From contig DASTKT010000015.1 in the NCBI GenBank assembly GCA_035715725.1, positions 1 through 8,444 on the forward strand: a DNA stretch of 8,444 nt, read 5' to 3'. The stretch is from JADGGV01 sp035715725. GTDB lineage: Bacteria > Gemmatimonadota > Gemmatimonadetes > Longimicrobiales > RSA9. The notes under the pieces were generated by a model. It was not told the DNA's origin and did not search any database. It saw only the letters and a list, made by a program, of their open reading frames with translations. The position numbers and the translations under genes were made by a program. Of the stretch, positions 1-5,691 are shown in pieces (within the stretch, counting starts at the first letter, position 1; each line of letters starts with the position of its first letter).

Positions 1-546
1 GCGGTACGGCGCCGCCGGCTCGAGCACCGGCGCGCCGCCCGCGAGGATCGCGTCGTAGGCGGCGAACACCTCCCGCAGCAGCACCGGGAACGACCGCCCG
101 TCCAGCAGCGCGTGGTGGAACGTCCAGACCAGCCGGTACTCCGCCTCCGCCCAGCGCTGCAGCGTCACGCGCAGCAACGGCGGCGTCGCCAGGTCGAACC
201 CCCGGGCGCGATCCCGCCTCAGGAACCCGGCGAACCGCGACTCCCGCTCCGCCGCCGGCACCGAGCGCCAGTCCGCGCGCTCCACCTCCAGCTCCACCGC
301 CTCGGCCACCTGCTGCCGCGGCGACTCCAGCCCCTCCCAGCGGAAGCACGTCCGCAGCACGTCGTGGCGCGCGACGACGATCCGCCACGCGCGCTCCATC
401 GCGTCCGCGTCCAGGGGCTCCGGCAACGTGCAGACCAGTTGCTCGATGTCCACTCCGCTGCCCGGCGCGCGCAGCGAGTGGTAGAGCATTCCCGACTGGA
501 GCGGCGCGAGCGCGTAGGTCCCGGAGGCCCGCGTCGATCCCGCCAT
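1..546 (-). CDS. Nonribosomal peptide synthetase, N-terminal condensation domain (partial, runs off left edge)
   Basis: The minus-strand frame from the ATG at 546-544 stays open for 182 codons to the window edge, so the 3' part is missing. The translation is the first half of an NRPS condensation (C) domain, which forms the peptide bond between carrier-protein-bound aminoacyl or peptidyl units in the cytoplasm. Visible core motifs are LQSGMLYHSL near residues 16-25, RHDVLRTCF near 60-68, and the catalytic HHALLDG at 144-150 (HHxxxDG, with H145 the presumed general base). The protein begins almost at once with the C domain, with only about 10 residues before it and no adenylation or loading domain. 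It therefore probably takes a chain from another protein, or a fatty acyl starter, rather than starting with its own amino acid. The start lies 2 bp after the stop of the dioxygenase gene and has no evident Shine-Dalgarno sequence, which suggests translational coupling. Substrate specificity cannot be read because the adenylation domain is outside the window. Confidence 0.93.
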   Translation of the reverse strand, partial: MAGSTRASGTYALAPLQSGMLYHSLRAPGSGVDIEQLVCTLPEPLDADAMERAWRIVVARHDVLRTCFRWEGLESPRQQVAEAVELEVERADWRSVPAAERESRFAGFLRRDRARGFDLATPPLLRVTLQRWAEAEYRLVWTFHHALLDGRSFPVLLREVFAAYDAILAGGAPVLEPAAPYR

Positions 547-548
547 CG

Positions 549-1580
549 TTACGCCGGCAACCGGTCCGCGGTCATCATCTGCGCCAGCGCCACCACGATC
601 TTCCGCGGCCCCTCGTACGTGTCGCGGGCGTGCGACACCAGCATGTTGTCCAGGAAGATCGTGTCCCCCTTCTGCCACTGGAACCGCACGCACACCCGCT
701 CGAACACCTCCCCGATGTGCTCCATCACCTCGTCCGGGATCGGCGTGCCGTCACCGTAGTAGACGTTCCGCGGCAGCTCGTCGTCGTCGAACAGCGCGCG
801 CAGCCCCTCCCGCGTCTCCTCGTCCACGCAGTAGATGTGGTGGAGCTGCACCTGGTTGAAGAACAGATCCTCCCCCGTCTTCGGGTGCTTCACCACCCCC
901 GGCGTCCGCGTCATGATCCGCAGCCCGCCATCCGGCCGCCACTCGTACTCGCTCCCCGCCGCCCGGCACATCTCCTCCACCTTCGCCCGGTCCGACGTGT
1001 GGAAGAACTCCTCCCACGTCGGGTCGATCCCCGCCGAGAAGTTCCGCACGTACAGCAGCCCCTTCGTCCGGAACGCCTCCACCACCGCCGCATCCAGCTG
1101 GTGCATCAGCCCCCGCGTGTCGATCACCGGCGTGCACCCCCCCTTCGGCGCCGGCTGCACGCAGTGGAAGTTGATCCGCATCGGCCAGCTCGGCAGGTGC
1201 GCACTCTCGTTGTGCCACAGGATCATCTGGTCCGGCGGGTACGGCGTCGACTCGTAGATCTTCTCCCCCGCCGAGTTCCGCGGCAGATCCCCATAGTCCG
1301 CGAACAGCTCCCCCCACGTCGCCCGCGCCGCCTTCTCGAAGTCCGCCGGCGTCGGTACCTCGAAGTTCCGGAACAGCACCCCCCCGTGCACCATCAGCCG
1401 GTCCTCGATCCAGTCACGGTTCGCCCCGCACCACTCCGCCAGCGACAGCCCCTCCACCACCGGCTCCACCACCAGCGGCAGCCGCTGCTCCGGCGACACC
1501 TGGTACGTCCGCACCAGACTCCCGCCCGCCAGCTTCTCCGGGCCGTTCATCCCGGACACCACGTCCGTGACCGTGCTCAT
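549..1580 (-). CDS. TauD/TfdA-family Fe(II)/2-oxoglutarate dioxygenase, SyrP-like, linked to NRPS
   Basis: A 343-residue protein of the TauD/TfdA superfamily, closest in motif style to SyrP-type enzymes, which hydroxylate an amino acid (aspartate for SyrP) held on an NRPS carrier protein using O2 and 2-oxoglutarate. The iron-binding triad is visible as H123-x-E125 (WHNESAH) and H317 in NMLVSHARDTYEG. R326 in GPRK is the likely 2-oxoglutarate carboxylate ligand. The HxE form, in place of HxD, is known in several amino-acid hydroxylases. The frame is open a further 106 codons upstream, but that part is arginine/glycine-rich and unlike the family. The ATG at 1580 is preceded by a strong purine-rich ribosome binding site, so I start there. 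The TAA stop is 2 bp from the ATG of the NRPS gene, so the two are almost certainly co-transcribed and this enzyme probably tailors a residue of that peptide. The exact substrate is inference. Gamma-butyrobetaine-hydroxylase-like or desaturase activity cannot be excluded. Confidence 0.93.
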   Translation of the reverse strand: MSTVTDVVSGMNGPEKLAGGSLVRTYQVSPEQRLPLVVEPVVEGLSLAEWCGANRDWIEDRLMVHGGVLFRNFEVPTPADFEKAARATWGELFADYGDLPRNSAGEKIYESTPYPPDQMILWHNESAHLPSWPMRINFHCVQPAPKGGCTPVIDTRGLMHQLDAAVVEAFRTKGLLYVRNFSAGIDPTWEEFFHTSDRAKVEEMCRAAGSEYEWRPDGGLRIMTRTPGVVKHPKTGEDLFFNQVQLHHIYCVDEETREGLRALFDDDELPRNVYYGDGTPIPDEVMEHIGEVFERVCVRFQWQKGDTIFLDNMLVSHARDTYEGPRKIVVALAQMMTADRLPA

Positions 1581-1586
1581 CGTCTT

Positions 1587-1595
1587 CTCCCCCTC
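1587..1595 (-). promoter_or_regulatory. Ribosome binding site of the dioxygenase gene
   Basis: On the minus strand the sequence GAGGGGGAG ends 6 nt before the ATG at 1580. It is the best Shine-Dalgarno match on this strand near any candidate start and decides in favour of the 343-residue form over the longer open frame. Confidence 0.7.
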
Positions 1596-1690
1596 GATCG
1601 TTGGTCGAACGACAATTTCGAAGCGAGCCGACCTCCCCCGGCGCCCGCGCACCCGCTCCCGTGGCGCCCGATGTCCACTCGCTCCGACGT

Positions 1691-1773
1691 GAATGACCCC
1701 GCGTCGCGCCCCGGCTGACCCGGGTACCCGACGTCCTCTCCCATCGACTTTGAATGACCGTCCGCGAATGACG
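1691..1773. repeat. Three GAATGAC direct repeats upstream of the dioxygenase/NRPS operon
   Basis: GAATGACC occurs at 1691-1698 and 1752-1759, and GAATGACG at 1766-1773. All are in the same orientation and read GTCATTC on the strand of the NRPS operon. They lie about 110-190 bp before the dioxygenase start. A related GAACGAC is at 1607-1613. They could be operator half-sites, but 7-8-bp matches can arise by chance and the spacings (61 and 14 bp) are not regular. Confidence 0.25.
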
Positions 1774-2437
1774 ACAACCGACCTCGCCAGGCCGGAACCC
1801 CGGCCCCGCACCGGGGTCAGCGCGTTCTGTGCTCTGGTGCCGTCTTGCGGCTGGAAGGTGAGCTGTTCGGCAGAATGCGGACCGCGGATCCGGGACATTC
1901 ACCAAACTTCATGCCACACGCCCCGCACGCCCCGACCCGGAATCCGCCGGTACTCCGCCGTCTATGGTGCCGGTGGTGCGCAACAGCCGTTGCGATCCCG
2001 CACCAGATCCCGACTGCCGGAGCGCGCGCCGCGCGCGGCGCAAGGGACCGACCGATGGGGACCCATGCGGCGCCTGGCCGGCCGCGCGCGGCGGCCTCGC
2101 CGCGCGCCGGGCCGGCGGCCCGCGGAAGCTGTTGCGGCGATTCGGCGGCCGCCGGACTTCCGGTGTGGCGGCGCCCCGGCATGGATCGATCCGCGCCAGT
2201 GGCGGCCGCCGGGCATGGCGTGTGCTTTCTGCCGCTGCGGCGACGGCGACGTGGCGGACCGCCGCGTACCGTCGTCGTGGGTCGCCGGCTACATTAGCGG
2301 GGCCCCGGCGACCCGGGCGGCGGGCGTTCGGCGCGACGTGCGAAGCGCCGCCGGCCGGCGTCCGGCGCGTGAGCAGCCCGGACGCGGCGGCGCCCGTTCC
2401 CGATCCTCCATGAGCGACATCGATCCCTAGCCGCGCG

Positions 2438-3406
2438 ATGATTCCGCAGACCCGTGTTTCCGGCGACACCGCCTCGCAGGGGGCGGCCGAGGCCGTCCTC
2501 CCGGCCTCGCCGGCCGCAGACCCGGCGCGCCCGGCGCCGCGCGCGGCGGCCGGCGCGCGCCGTGGCGCCGTCGCCGACCTGCGCCAGATCGTGCGCGAGC
2601 TCGTGCAGAGCCGGGACCTGCTGGTCCAGCTCACGCTGCGCGACATCCGGATCCGCTACAAGCAGGCGGTGCTCGGCTTCGCCTGGGCGCTGGTGCTCCC
2701 GGTCGTGGTCGTGCTGGCGGGGTTCGCGGTGCGGCTCGCGATCGCGTACACGGCCGGCCGGCCGATCGACAACCTCCAGTTCGCCGGGATGGCCATCAAG
2801 GCGGTGCCGTGGGCGTTCTTCGTCGGCTGCATCGGCAGCGCGACGCCGACGCTGACCGCGAACACCGCGCTGGTGACGAAGGTCTACTTCCCGCGGGAGG
2901 TGCTCCCGCTGGCGACGATGCTCGCGCAGAGCTTCGACTCGGCGATCGGGCTCGCGGTCGTCACGCTCGTCATGGCGGTCATCGGCGTCGGCGTCTCGGC
3001 GCAGCTCCTGTGGGCGCCGGTCGTGCTCGCGCTCCTCTGGATCTTCACCGCCGCGGCCGCGCTCTTCCTGAGCTGCGCGAACCTGTTCTTCCGCGACGTG
3101 AAGTACATGGTGCAGGTCGGCCTCTCGTTCGGGATCTTCTTCACGCCCGTGCTCGTCGACGTCGCCATGTTCGGCCCGAAATGGGGGCCGCGCGTGATGC
3201 TCAACCCGATCGCACCCCTCCTCGAGGGGCTGCGCCTGAGCGTCGTCGAGCACCACAACCTGCTCCAGCCGCTCCGCGCGCCGGCCGGCTACATGGTCTG
3301 GCACCCCTGGCAGCTCGGCTACTCCGCCGCCTGGGCCCTCGGCGGGCTCGTGCTCGCCGCCCTCGTCTTCCATCGCGCGGAGCGCCGCTTCGCCGAGCTC
3401 GTCTGA
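2438..3406 (+). CDS. wzm: ABC-2 type polysaccharide exporter permease (Wzm/TagG family)
   Basis: A 322-residue integral membrane subunit of an ABC exporter of the O-antigen/teichoic-acid type, which moves undecaprenyl-diphosphate-linked glycans across the inner membrane. After about 45 alanine/proline/arginine-rich residues, the family region starts with an amphipathic segment and the hallmark RDIRIRYKQAVLGFAWALVLP near residues 68-88. About six hydrophobic segments follow, roughly at 80-102, 122-140, 168-188, 193-213, 226-247 and 296-312. NPIAPLLEGLR near 256-266 matches the conserved NPxAPLxExxR stretch before the last helix. The family is usually about 260-280 residues, so the N-terminus is extended. 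An in-frame TGA at 2411-2413 and the absence of another good start before residue 52 support the ATG at 2438, although no clear Shine-Dalgarno sequence precedes it. The ATPase gene follows after 27 bp, giving a two-gene operon. The function as a polysaccharide exporter is strong; the particular glycan is unknown. Confidence 0.93.
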   Translation: MIPQTRVSGDTASQGAAEAVLPASPAADPARPAPRAAAGARRGAVADLRQIVRELVQSRDLLVQLTLRDIRIRYKQAVLGFAWALVLPVVVVLAGFAVRLAIAYTAGRPIDNLQFAGMAIKAVPWAFFVGCIGSATPTLTANTALVTKVYFPREVLPLATMLAQSFDSAIGLAVVTLVMAVIGVGVSAQLLWAPVVLALLWIFTAAAALFLSCANLFFRDVKYMVQVGLSFGIFFTPVLVDVAMFGPKWGPRVMLNPIAPLLEGLRLSVVEHHNLLQPLRAPAGYMVWHPWQLGYSAAWALGGLVLAALVFHRAERRFAELV

Positions 3407-3433
3407 CCCCAGCGCCACCCCGGCGACGCCGCC

Positions 3434-4642
3434 ATGAGCGACTCACGCATCATCTTCGACCACGTCTGGAAGAAGTTCCGGCGCGGCGAGATCCACGACA
3501 GCCTCCGCGACCTGATCCCCGCCGCGGCCCGGCGCCTCCTCGGCCGCGGCCCGCGCCCCGACGAGCTCGTCGAGGGCGACTTCTGGGCCGTACGCGACGT
3601 CTCCTTCGAGGTGCTCCCCGGCCACGCCCTCGGCATCATCGGCGCGAACGGCTCCGGCAAGTCCACCACGCTCCGCCTCCTCACCCGCATCCTCGAGCCC
3701 ACCCGCGGCCACTGCGAGGTCACGGGCCGCATCGGCGCGCTCATCGAGATCTCCGCCGGCTTCCACGGCGACCTCACCGGCCGCGAGAACGTCTTCCTCC
3801 AGGGCTCCATCATGGGGATGCACTCCCGCGAGATCGCCCGGAAATTCGACGAGATCGTCGAGTTCTCCGGCATCGCCGACTTCATCGACACCCCCGTCAA
3901 ACGCTACTCCAGCGGCATGAACGCCCGCCTCGGCTTCGCCATCGCCGCCCACCTCGACCCCGACGTCCTCGTCATCGACGAAGTCCTCGCCGTCGGCGAC
4001 TTCGTCTTCCAGCAGCGCGCCTTCGACCGCATCAAGACCATGGCGCGCAGCGGCATCCCCGTCGTCATCGTCTCCCACCAGCTCGACCGCGTCGCCGACC
4101 TCTGCACCGACGCCGTCATGCTCGACCACGGCCGCGTCGCCTACGCCGGCACGCCCGCCGACTGCATCGGCGCCTACGTCCAGCAGCGCGCCACCGCCGT
4201 CGCCGCGCCCGCCCACGACGCACCGCTCGAGTTCCACGCCGCCCGCGCCCTCGACGACACCCCCGTCCCCTCCGGCGGCTGGCTCACGCTCCGCGTCGAG
4301 GGCCTCGTCCGCGACGCCATCGACGACCGCGTCGAGCCCCTCCTCCTCTGCCTCCGCAACCTCGCCACCGGCCGCGAGCTCTTCTATACCGGCACGCGCC
4401 AGCTCGACGTCACGCTCCCCGCCGCCGGCCCGTTCACCCTCGACGTCCACCTCCAGATGAACGTCGCCCCCGGCAACTACCTCATCGAGCCCTCCGTCTT
4501 CGACCTCAACACCCAGAAGCACACGCTCCACGCCCCCGCCGTCCTCGTCCGCGTCACCGATACCGGCACCTCCCGCGGCACCGTCCAGCTCAATCCCCGC
4601 ATCGAGCTCCTCCCCGCCGAGACCCCCGCGACCACCCGCTGA
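3434..4642 (+). CDS. wzt: ABC exporter ATPase with C-terminal glycan-binding domain (Wzt/TagH family)
   Basis: A 402-residue nucleotide-binding subunit that pairs with the permease just upstream to export a lipid-linked polysaccharide. The ATPase domain (about 1-250) shows the Walker A loop GANGSGKST at 70-78, the ABC signature YSSGM at 158-162, the Walker B stretch VLVIDEVL at 178-185 with catalytic E183, and the switch histidine H215 in VSHQ. ISAGFHGDLTGREN near 106-119 is characteristic of the Wzt/TagH group. Residues about 260-395 form a beta-rich C-terminal domain like that of O-antigen Wzt proteins, which bind the non-reducing end of the finished chain and so set export specificity; short TagH-like ATPases lack it. 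The ATG has no clear Shine-Dalgarno sequence, so translation may be coupled to the permease gene. Third codon positions are strongly C-rich. No glycosyltransferase lies beside the pair in this window. Confidence 0.95.
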   Translation: MSDSRIIFDHVWKKFRRGEIHDSLRDLIPAAARRLLGRGPRPDELVEGDFWAVRDVSFEVLPGHALGIIGANGSGKSTTLRLLTRILEPTRGHCEVTGRIGALIEISAGFHGDLTGRENVFLQGSIMGMHSREIARKFDEIVEFSGIADFIDTPVKRYSSGMNARLGFAIAAHLDPDVLVIDEVLAVGDFVFQQRAFDRIKTMARSGIPVVIVSHQLDRVADLCTDAVMLDHGRVAYAGTPADCIGAYVQQRATAVAAPAHDAPLEFHAARALDDTPVPSGGWLTLRVEGLVRDAIDDRVEPLLLCLRNLATGRELFYTGTRQLDVTLPAAGPFTLDVHLQMNVAPGNYLIEPSVFDLNTQKHTLHAPAVLVRVTDTGTSRGTVQLNPRIELLPAETPATTR

Positions 4643-4657
4643 TCTGGTTCCACCTCC

Positions 4658-4721
4658 GAGCCTTCGAGCGTTCGAGCCTCCGAGCCTTCGAGCCTCTGAG
4701 CCTTCGAGCCTCGCGGCCTCG
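4658..4721 (+). repeat. 8-bp tandem repeat array, GAGCCTTC family
   Basis: Eight consecutive 8-bp units begin 15 bp after the ATPase stop: GAGCCTTC, GAGCGTTC, GAGCCTCC, GAGCCTTC, GAGCCTCT, GAGCCTTC, GAGCCTCG and CGGCCTCG. The first five or six bases are nearly fixed and the last two vary. A shorter array of the same family in the opposite orientation lies at 7154-7185 behind the next gene, so this is a dispersed repeat type rather than a local accident. Confidence 0.85.
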
Positions 4722-4844
4722 GCCTGTCGTGGCTCGATCGCTCAGCCGGACGAGCTTCGAGCAACCAGGCGTGGACCTCCGAGGCACAGGGGTACGGGCA
4801 AGCGTTCACGAGGCGGTCGGAGCCGCGGAAACGCCTACAACTTC

Positions 4845-4989
4845 GGGCGGGGACAAGGGCGGGGGCGGGCGCAGGACAACGGCGGGTCCGACTGCGGGCG
4901 GGGGCGCAGACTGCGGGTGGGGGCGAGCGCGGGCGCGAGCGCGGGCCCACGGCGGGTTCAACAGCGGGCGGGCGGGGCGGGGGGGCGGG
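4845..4989 (+). repeat. G-rich block with two G-quadruplex-type motifs and a 19-bp direct repeat
   Basis: At 4845-4869 five runs of three or more G are separated by loops of 1, 4, 1 and 1 nt. At 4966-4989 five runs (3, 3, 4, 7 and 3 G) are separated by single C residues. Both satisfy the usual four-run quadruplex pattern on the plus strand. Between them, 4890-4908 and 4909-4927 are two copies of a 19-bp unit starting GACTGCGGG, differing at a few positions. No gene is evident here. Confidence 0.7.
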
Positions 4990-5060
4990 ATTGCCGCGAT
5001 CCCTGCAAGCGTCGTCGCGAGGCGCGTGCGTGCGGCGTTCACGGCAGCAATAGCGGCGGG

Positions 5061-5102
5061 CGCGGCACGGAGGGGGCGCGGCACGGAGGGGACGCGGCAC
5101 GG
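5061..5102 (+). repeat. 16-bp tandem repeat, 2.6 copies
   Basis: The unit CGCGGCACGGAGGGGG (5061-5076) is followed by a copy differing only in its last base (5077-5092) and by a 10-bp partial copy (5093-5102). It runs directly into the 9-bp array. Confidence 0.8.
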
Positions 5103-5138
5103 CCGGCACGGCCGGTGCGGCCGGTGCGGCCGGCTCGG
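5103..5138 (+). repeat. 9-bp tandem repeat, four copies
   Basis: Four units, CCGGCACGG, CCGGTGCGG, CCGGTGCGG and CCGGCTCGG, are followed by a degenerate start of a fifth (CCGGTG). The 9-bp period would preserve a reading frame, but a TGA at 5143-5145 closes the one frame that leads into the protein-like tail downstream. Confidence 0.75.
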
Positions 5139-5145
5139 CCGGTGA

Positions 5146-5346
5146 ACCGCCCGTGCGCCGGCCGGCTCGGCGGCGGCGCTGACCGTCCAGGCGGCGCGCC
5201 TCCGGGCGGCGTCGAACTCGCAGCGTGTCGTCGAGCTGCGGGCGGGCGCCGGTCTCTGGTTCTACGCCGGCGATCCGGGCGAGGCGCGCGAGCTGACCAC
5301 CGGGCGCTCTCCTTTCCTGAATCAGAACGGACTTGCCCGGAGCTAG
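5146..5346 (+). pseudogene. Possible gene remnant: short open tail without a start
   Basis: One frame is open from just after the TGA at 5143-5145 to a TAG at 5344-5346, giving about 66 residues. The part RVVELRAGAGLWFYAGDPGE followed by ARELTTG has a more protein-like composition than its surroundings and resembles strands of beta-propeller-type proteins, but only loosely. There is no ATG and no ribosome binding site, and tandem repeats abut it upstream. It may be the decayed 3' end of a gene or simply chance. A 6-bp inverted repeat (GCCCGG at 5335-5340, CCGGGC at 5348-5353) spans the stop codon. Confidence 0.2.
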
Positions 5347-5599
5347 CCCGGGCGTTCCGCCGCGTACCGGGGGACCTCGCACTCCACCGCTCCGCGGCTT
5401 CGCGTCTTCGTGCGGCCAGAATCGGACGGGAAGCCGCCCGCGGACGTGACGACGGGCTCGCATACCGCGCCGGCAGCGCCGGTCCCGGGCTCGAGATCCA
5501 CATCGGGACGCTCCGGACCCGCCGGCGCACCGTGTGCTCCTCGTCGTGCCCGCCGTGCCTTCGCGGGACACCCCGCGCCGTGCGTTCCCCGCCCCCTCG

Positions 5600-5629
5600 T
5601 TGCGCGCCCGCCGCCCGCGCCGGCATAAT
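5600..5629 (+). promoter_or_regulatory. Candidate sigma-70-type promoter of the serine hydrolase gene
   Basis: TTGCGC (5600-5605) and CATAAT (5624-5629) are separated by 18 bp, about 60 bp before the ATG at 5692. The -10 matches the consensus at five of six positions and is one of few AT-rich hexamers in this part of the window. The -35 matches only at TTG. The placement is inferred from pattern only. Confidence 0.45.
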
Positions 5630-5682
5630 CCGGCCGGACTCCCCTCGACCCATTCCCCGCCCCGGCGGGACCGACTCTCGAC

Positions 5683-5689
5683 GAGGTGA
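5683..5689 (+). promoter_or_regulatory. Ribosome binding site of the serine hydrolase gene
   Basis: GAGGTGA, with core GAGG at 5683-5686, sits 5 nt before the ATG at 5692. The in-frame GTG at 5686-5688 lies inside this site, so it is unlikely to be the start even though it would lengthen the protein by two residues. Confidence 0.7.
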
Positions 5690-5691
5690 TC

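Larger units (their letters stand above)
1581..2437. other. Divergent intergenic region, no convincing gene
   Basis: This 857-bp gap lies between the minus-strand NRPS locus and the plus-strand ABC exporter. Long open frames cross it on both strands, but their translations are arginine-, proline- and alanine-rich with no recognisable motif, as expected of chance open frames at this GC content. It should contain the promoters for both directions. Visible structure: three copies of GAATGAC (1691, 1752, 1766); a perfect 7-bp inverted repeat ACCCCGG/CCGGGGT at 1797-1803 and 1811-1817 with a 7-nt loop; a 16-bp perfect palindrome of only G and C at 2026-2041; and a 9-bp hairpin CGCGCGGCG/CGCCGCGCG at 2085-2106. 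The stretch 1826-1925 is less GC-rich than its surroundings. No strong sigma-70 promoter stands out. TACATT at 2290-2295 is a possible -10 for the exporter, but it has no good -35. Confidence 0.6.
4643..5691. other. About 1 kb repeat-rich region without a convincing gene
   Basis: This stretch lies between the exporter ATPase and the serine hydrolase. From left to right it holds an 8-bp tandem array (4658-4721), roughly 120 bp of unremarkable sequence, a G-rich block with quadruplex-type motifs (4845-4989), 16-bp and 9-bp tandem arrays (5061-5138), a short protein-like open tail ending at 5346, about 250 bp in which I see nothing, and a promoter-like sequence before the next gene. Several long frames are open here on both strands, but they read as arginine/proline/glycine-rich low-complexity sequence with no domain. 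Confidence 0.6.

Noticed and set aside
1581..1898. 106-codon upstream extension of the dioxygenase frame
   Set aside because: It is arginine/glycine-rich with no family similarity, and a strong ribosome binding site precedes the ATG at 1580.
1693..2646. Long open frames on both strands of the divergent intergenic region
   Set aside because: Composition is Arg/Pro/Ala low-complexity, frames overlap each other on both strands, and no motif or ribosome binding site is seen.
2294..3418. Minus-strand open frame opposite the permease gene
   Set aside because: It is the Glu/Arg/His-rich antisense shadow of a clearly real membrane-protein gene.
3443..4531. Minus-strand open frame opposite the ATPase gene
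   Set aside because: Repetitive Asp/Glu/Gly/Val/Ala composition is the mirror of C-ending codons in the ATPase gene.
4658..5138. CRISPR array
   Set aside because: The repeats are 8, 9, 16 and 19 bp tandem units without unique spacers, and no cas gene is present.
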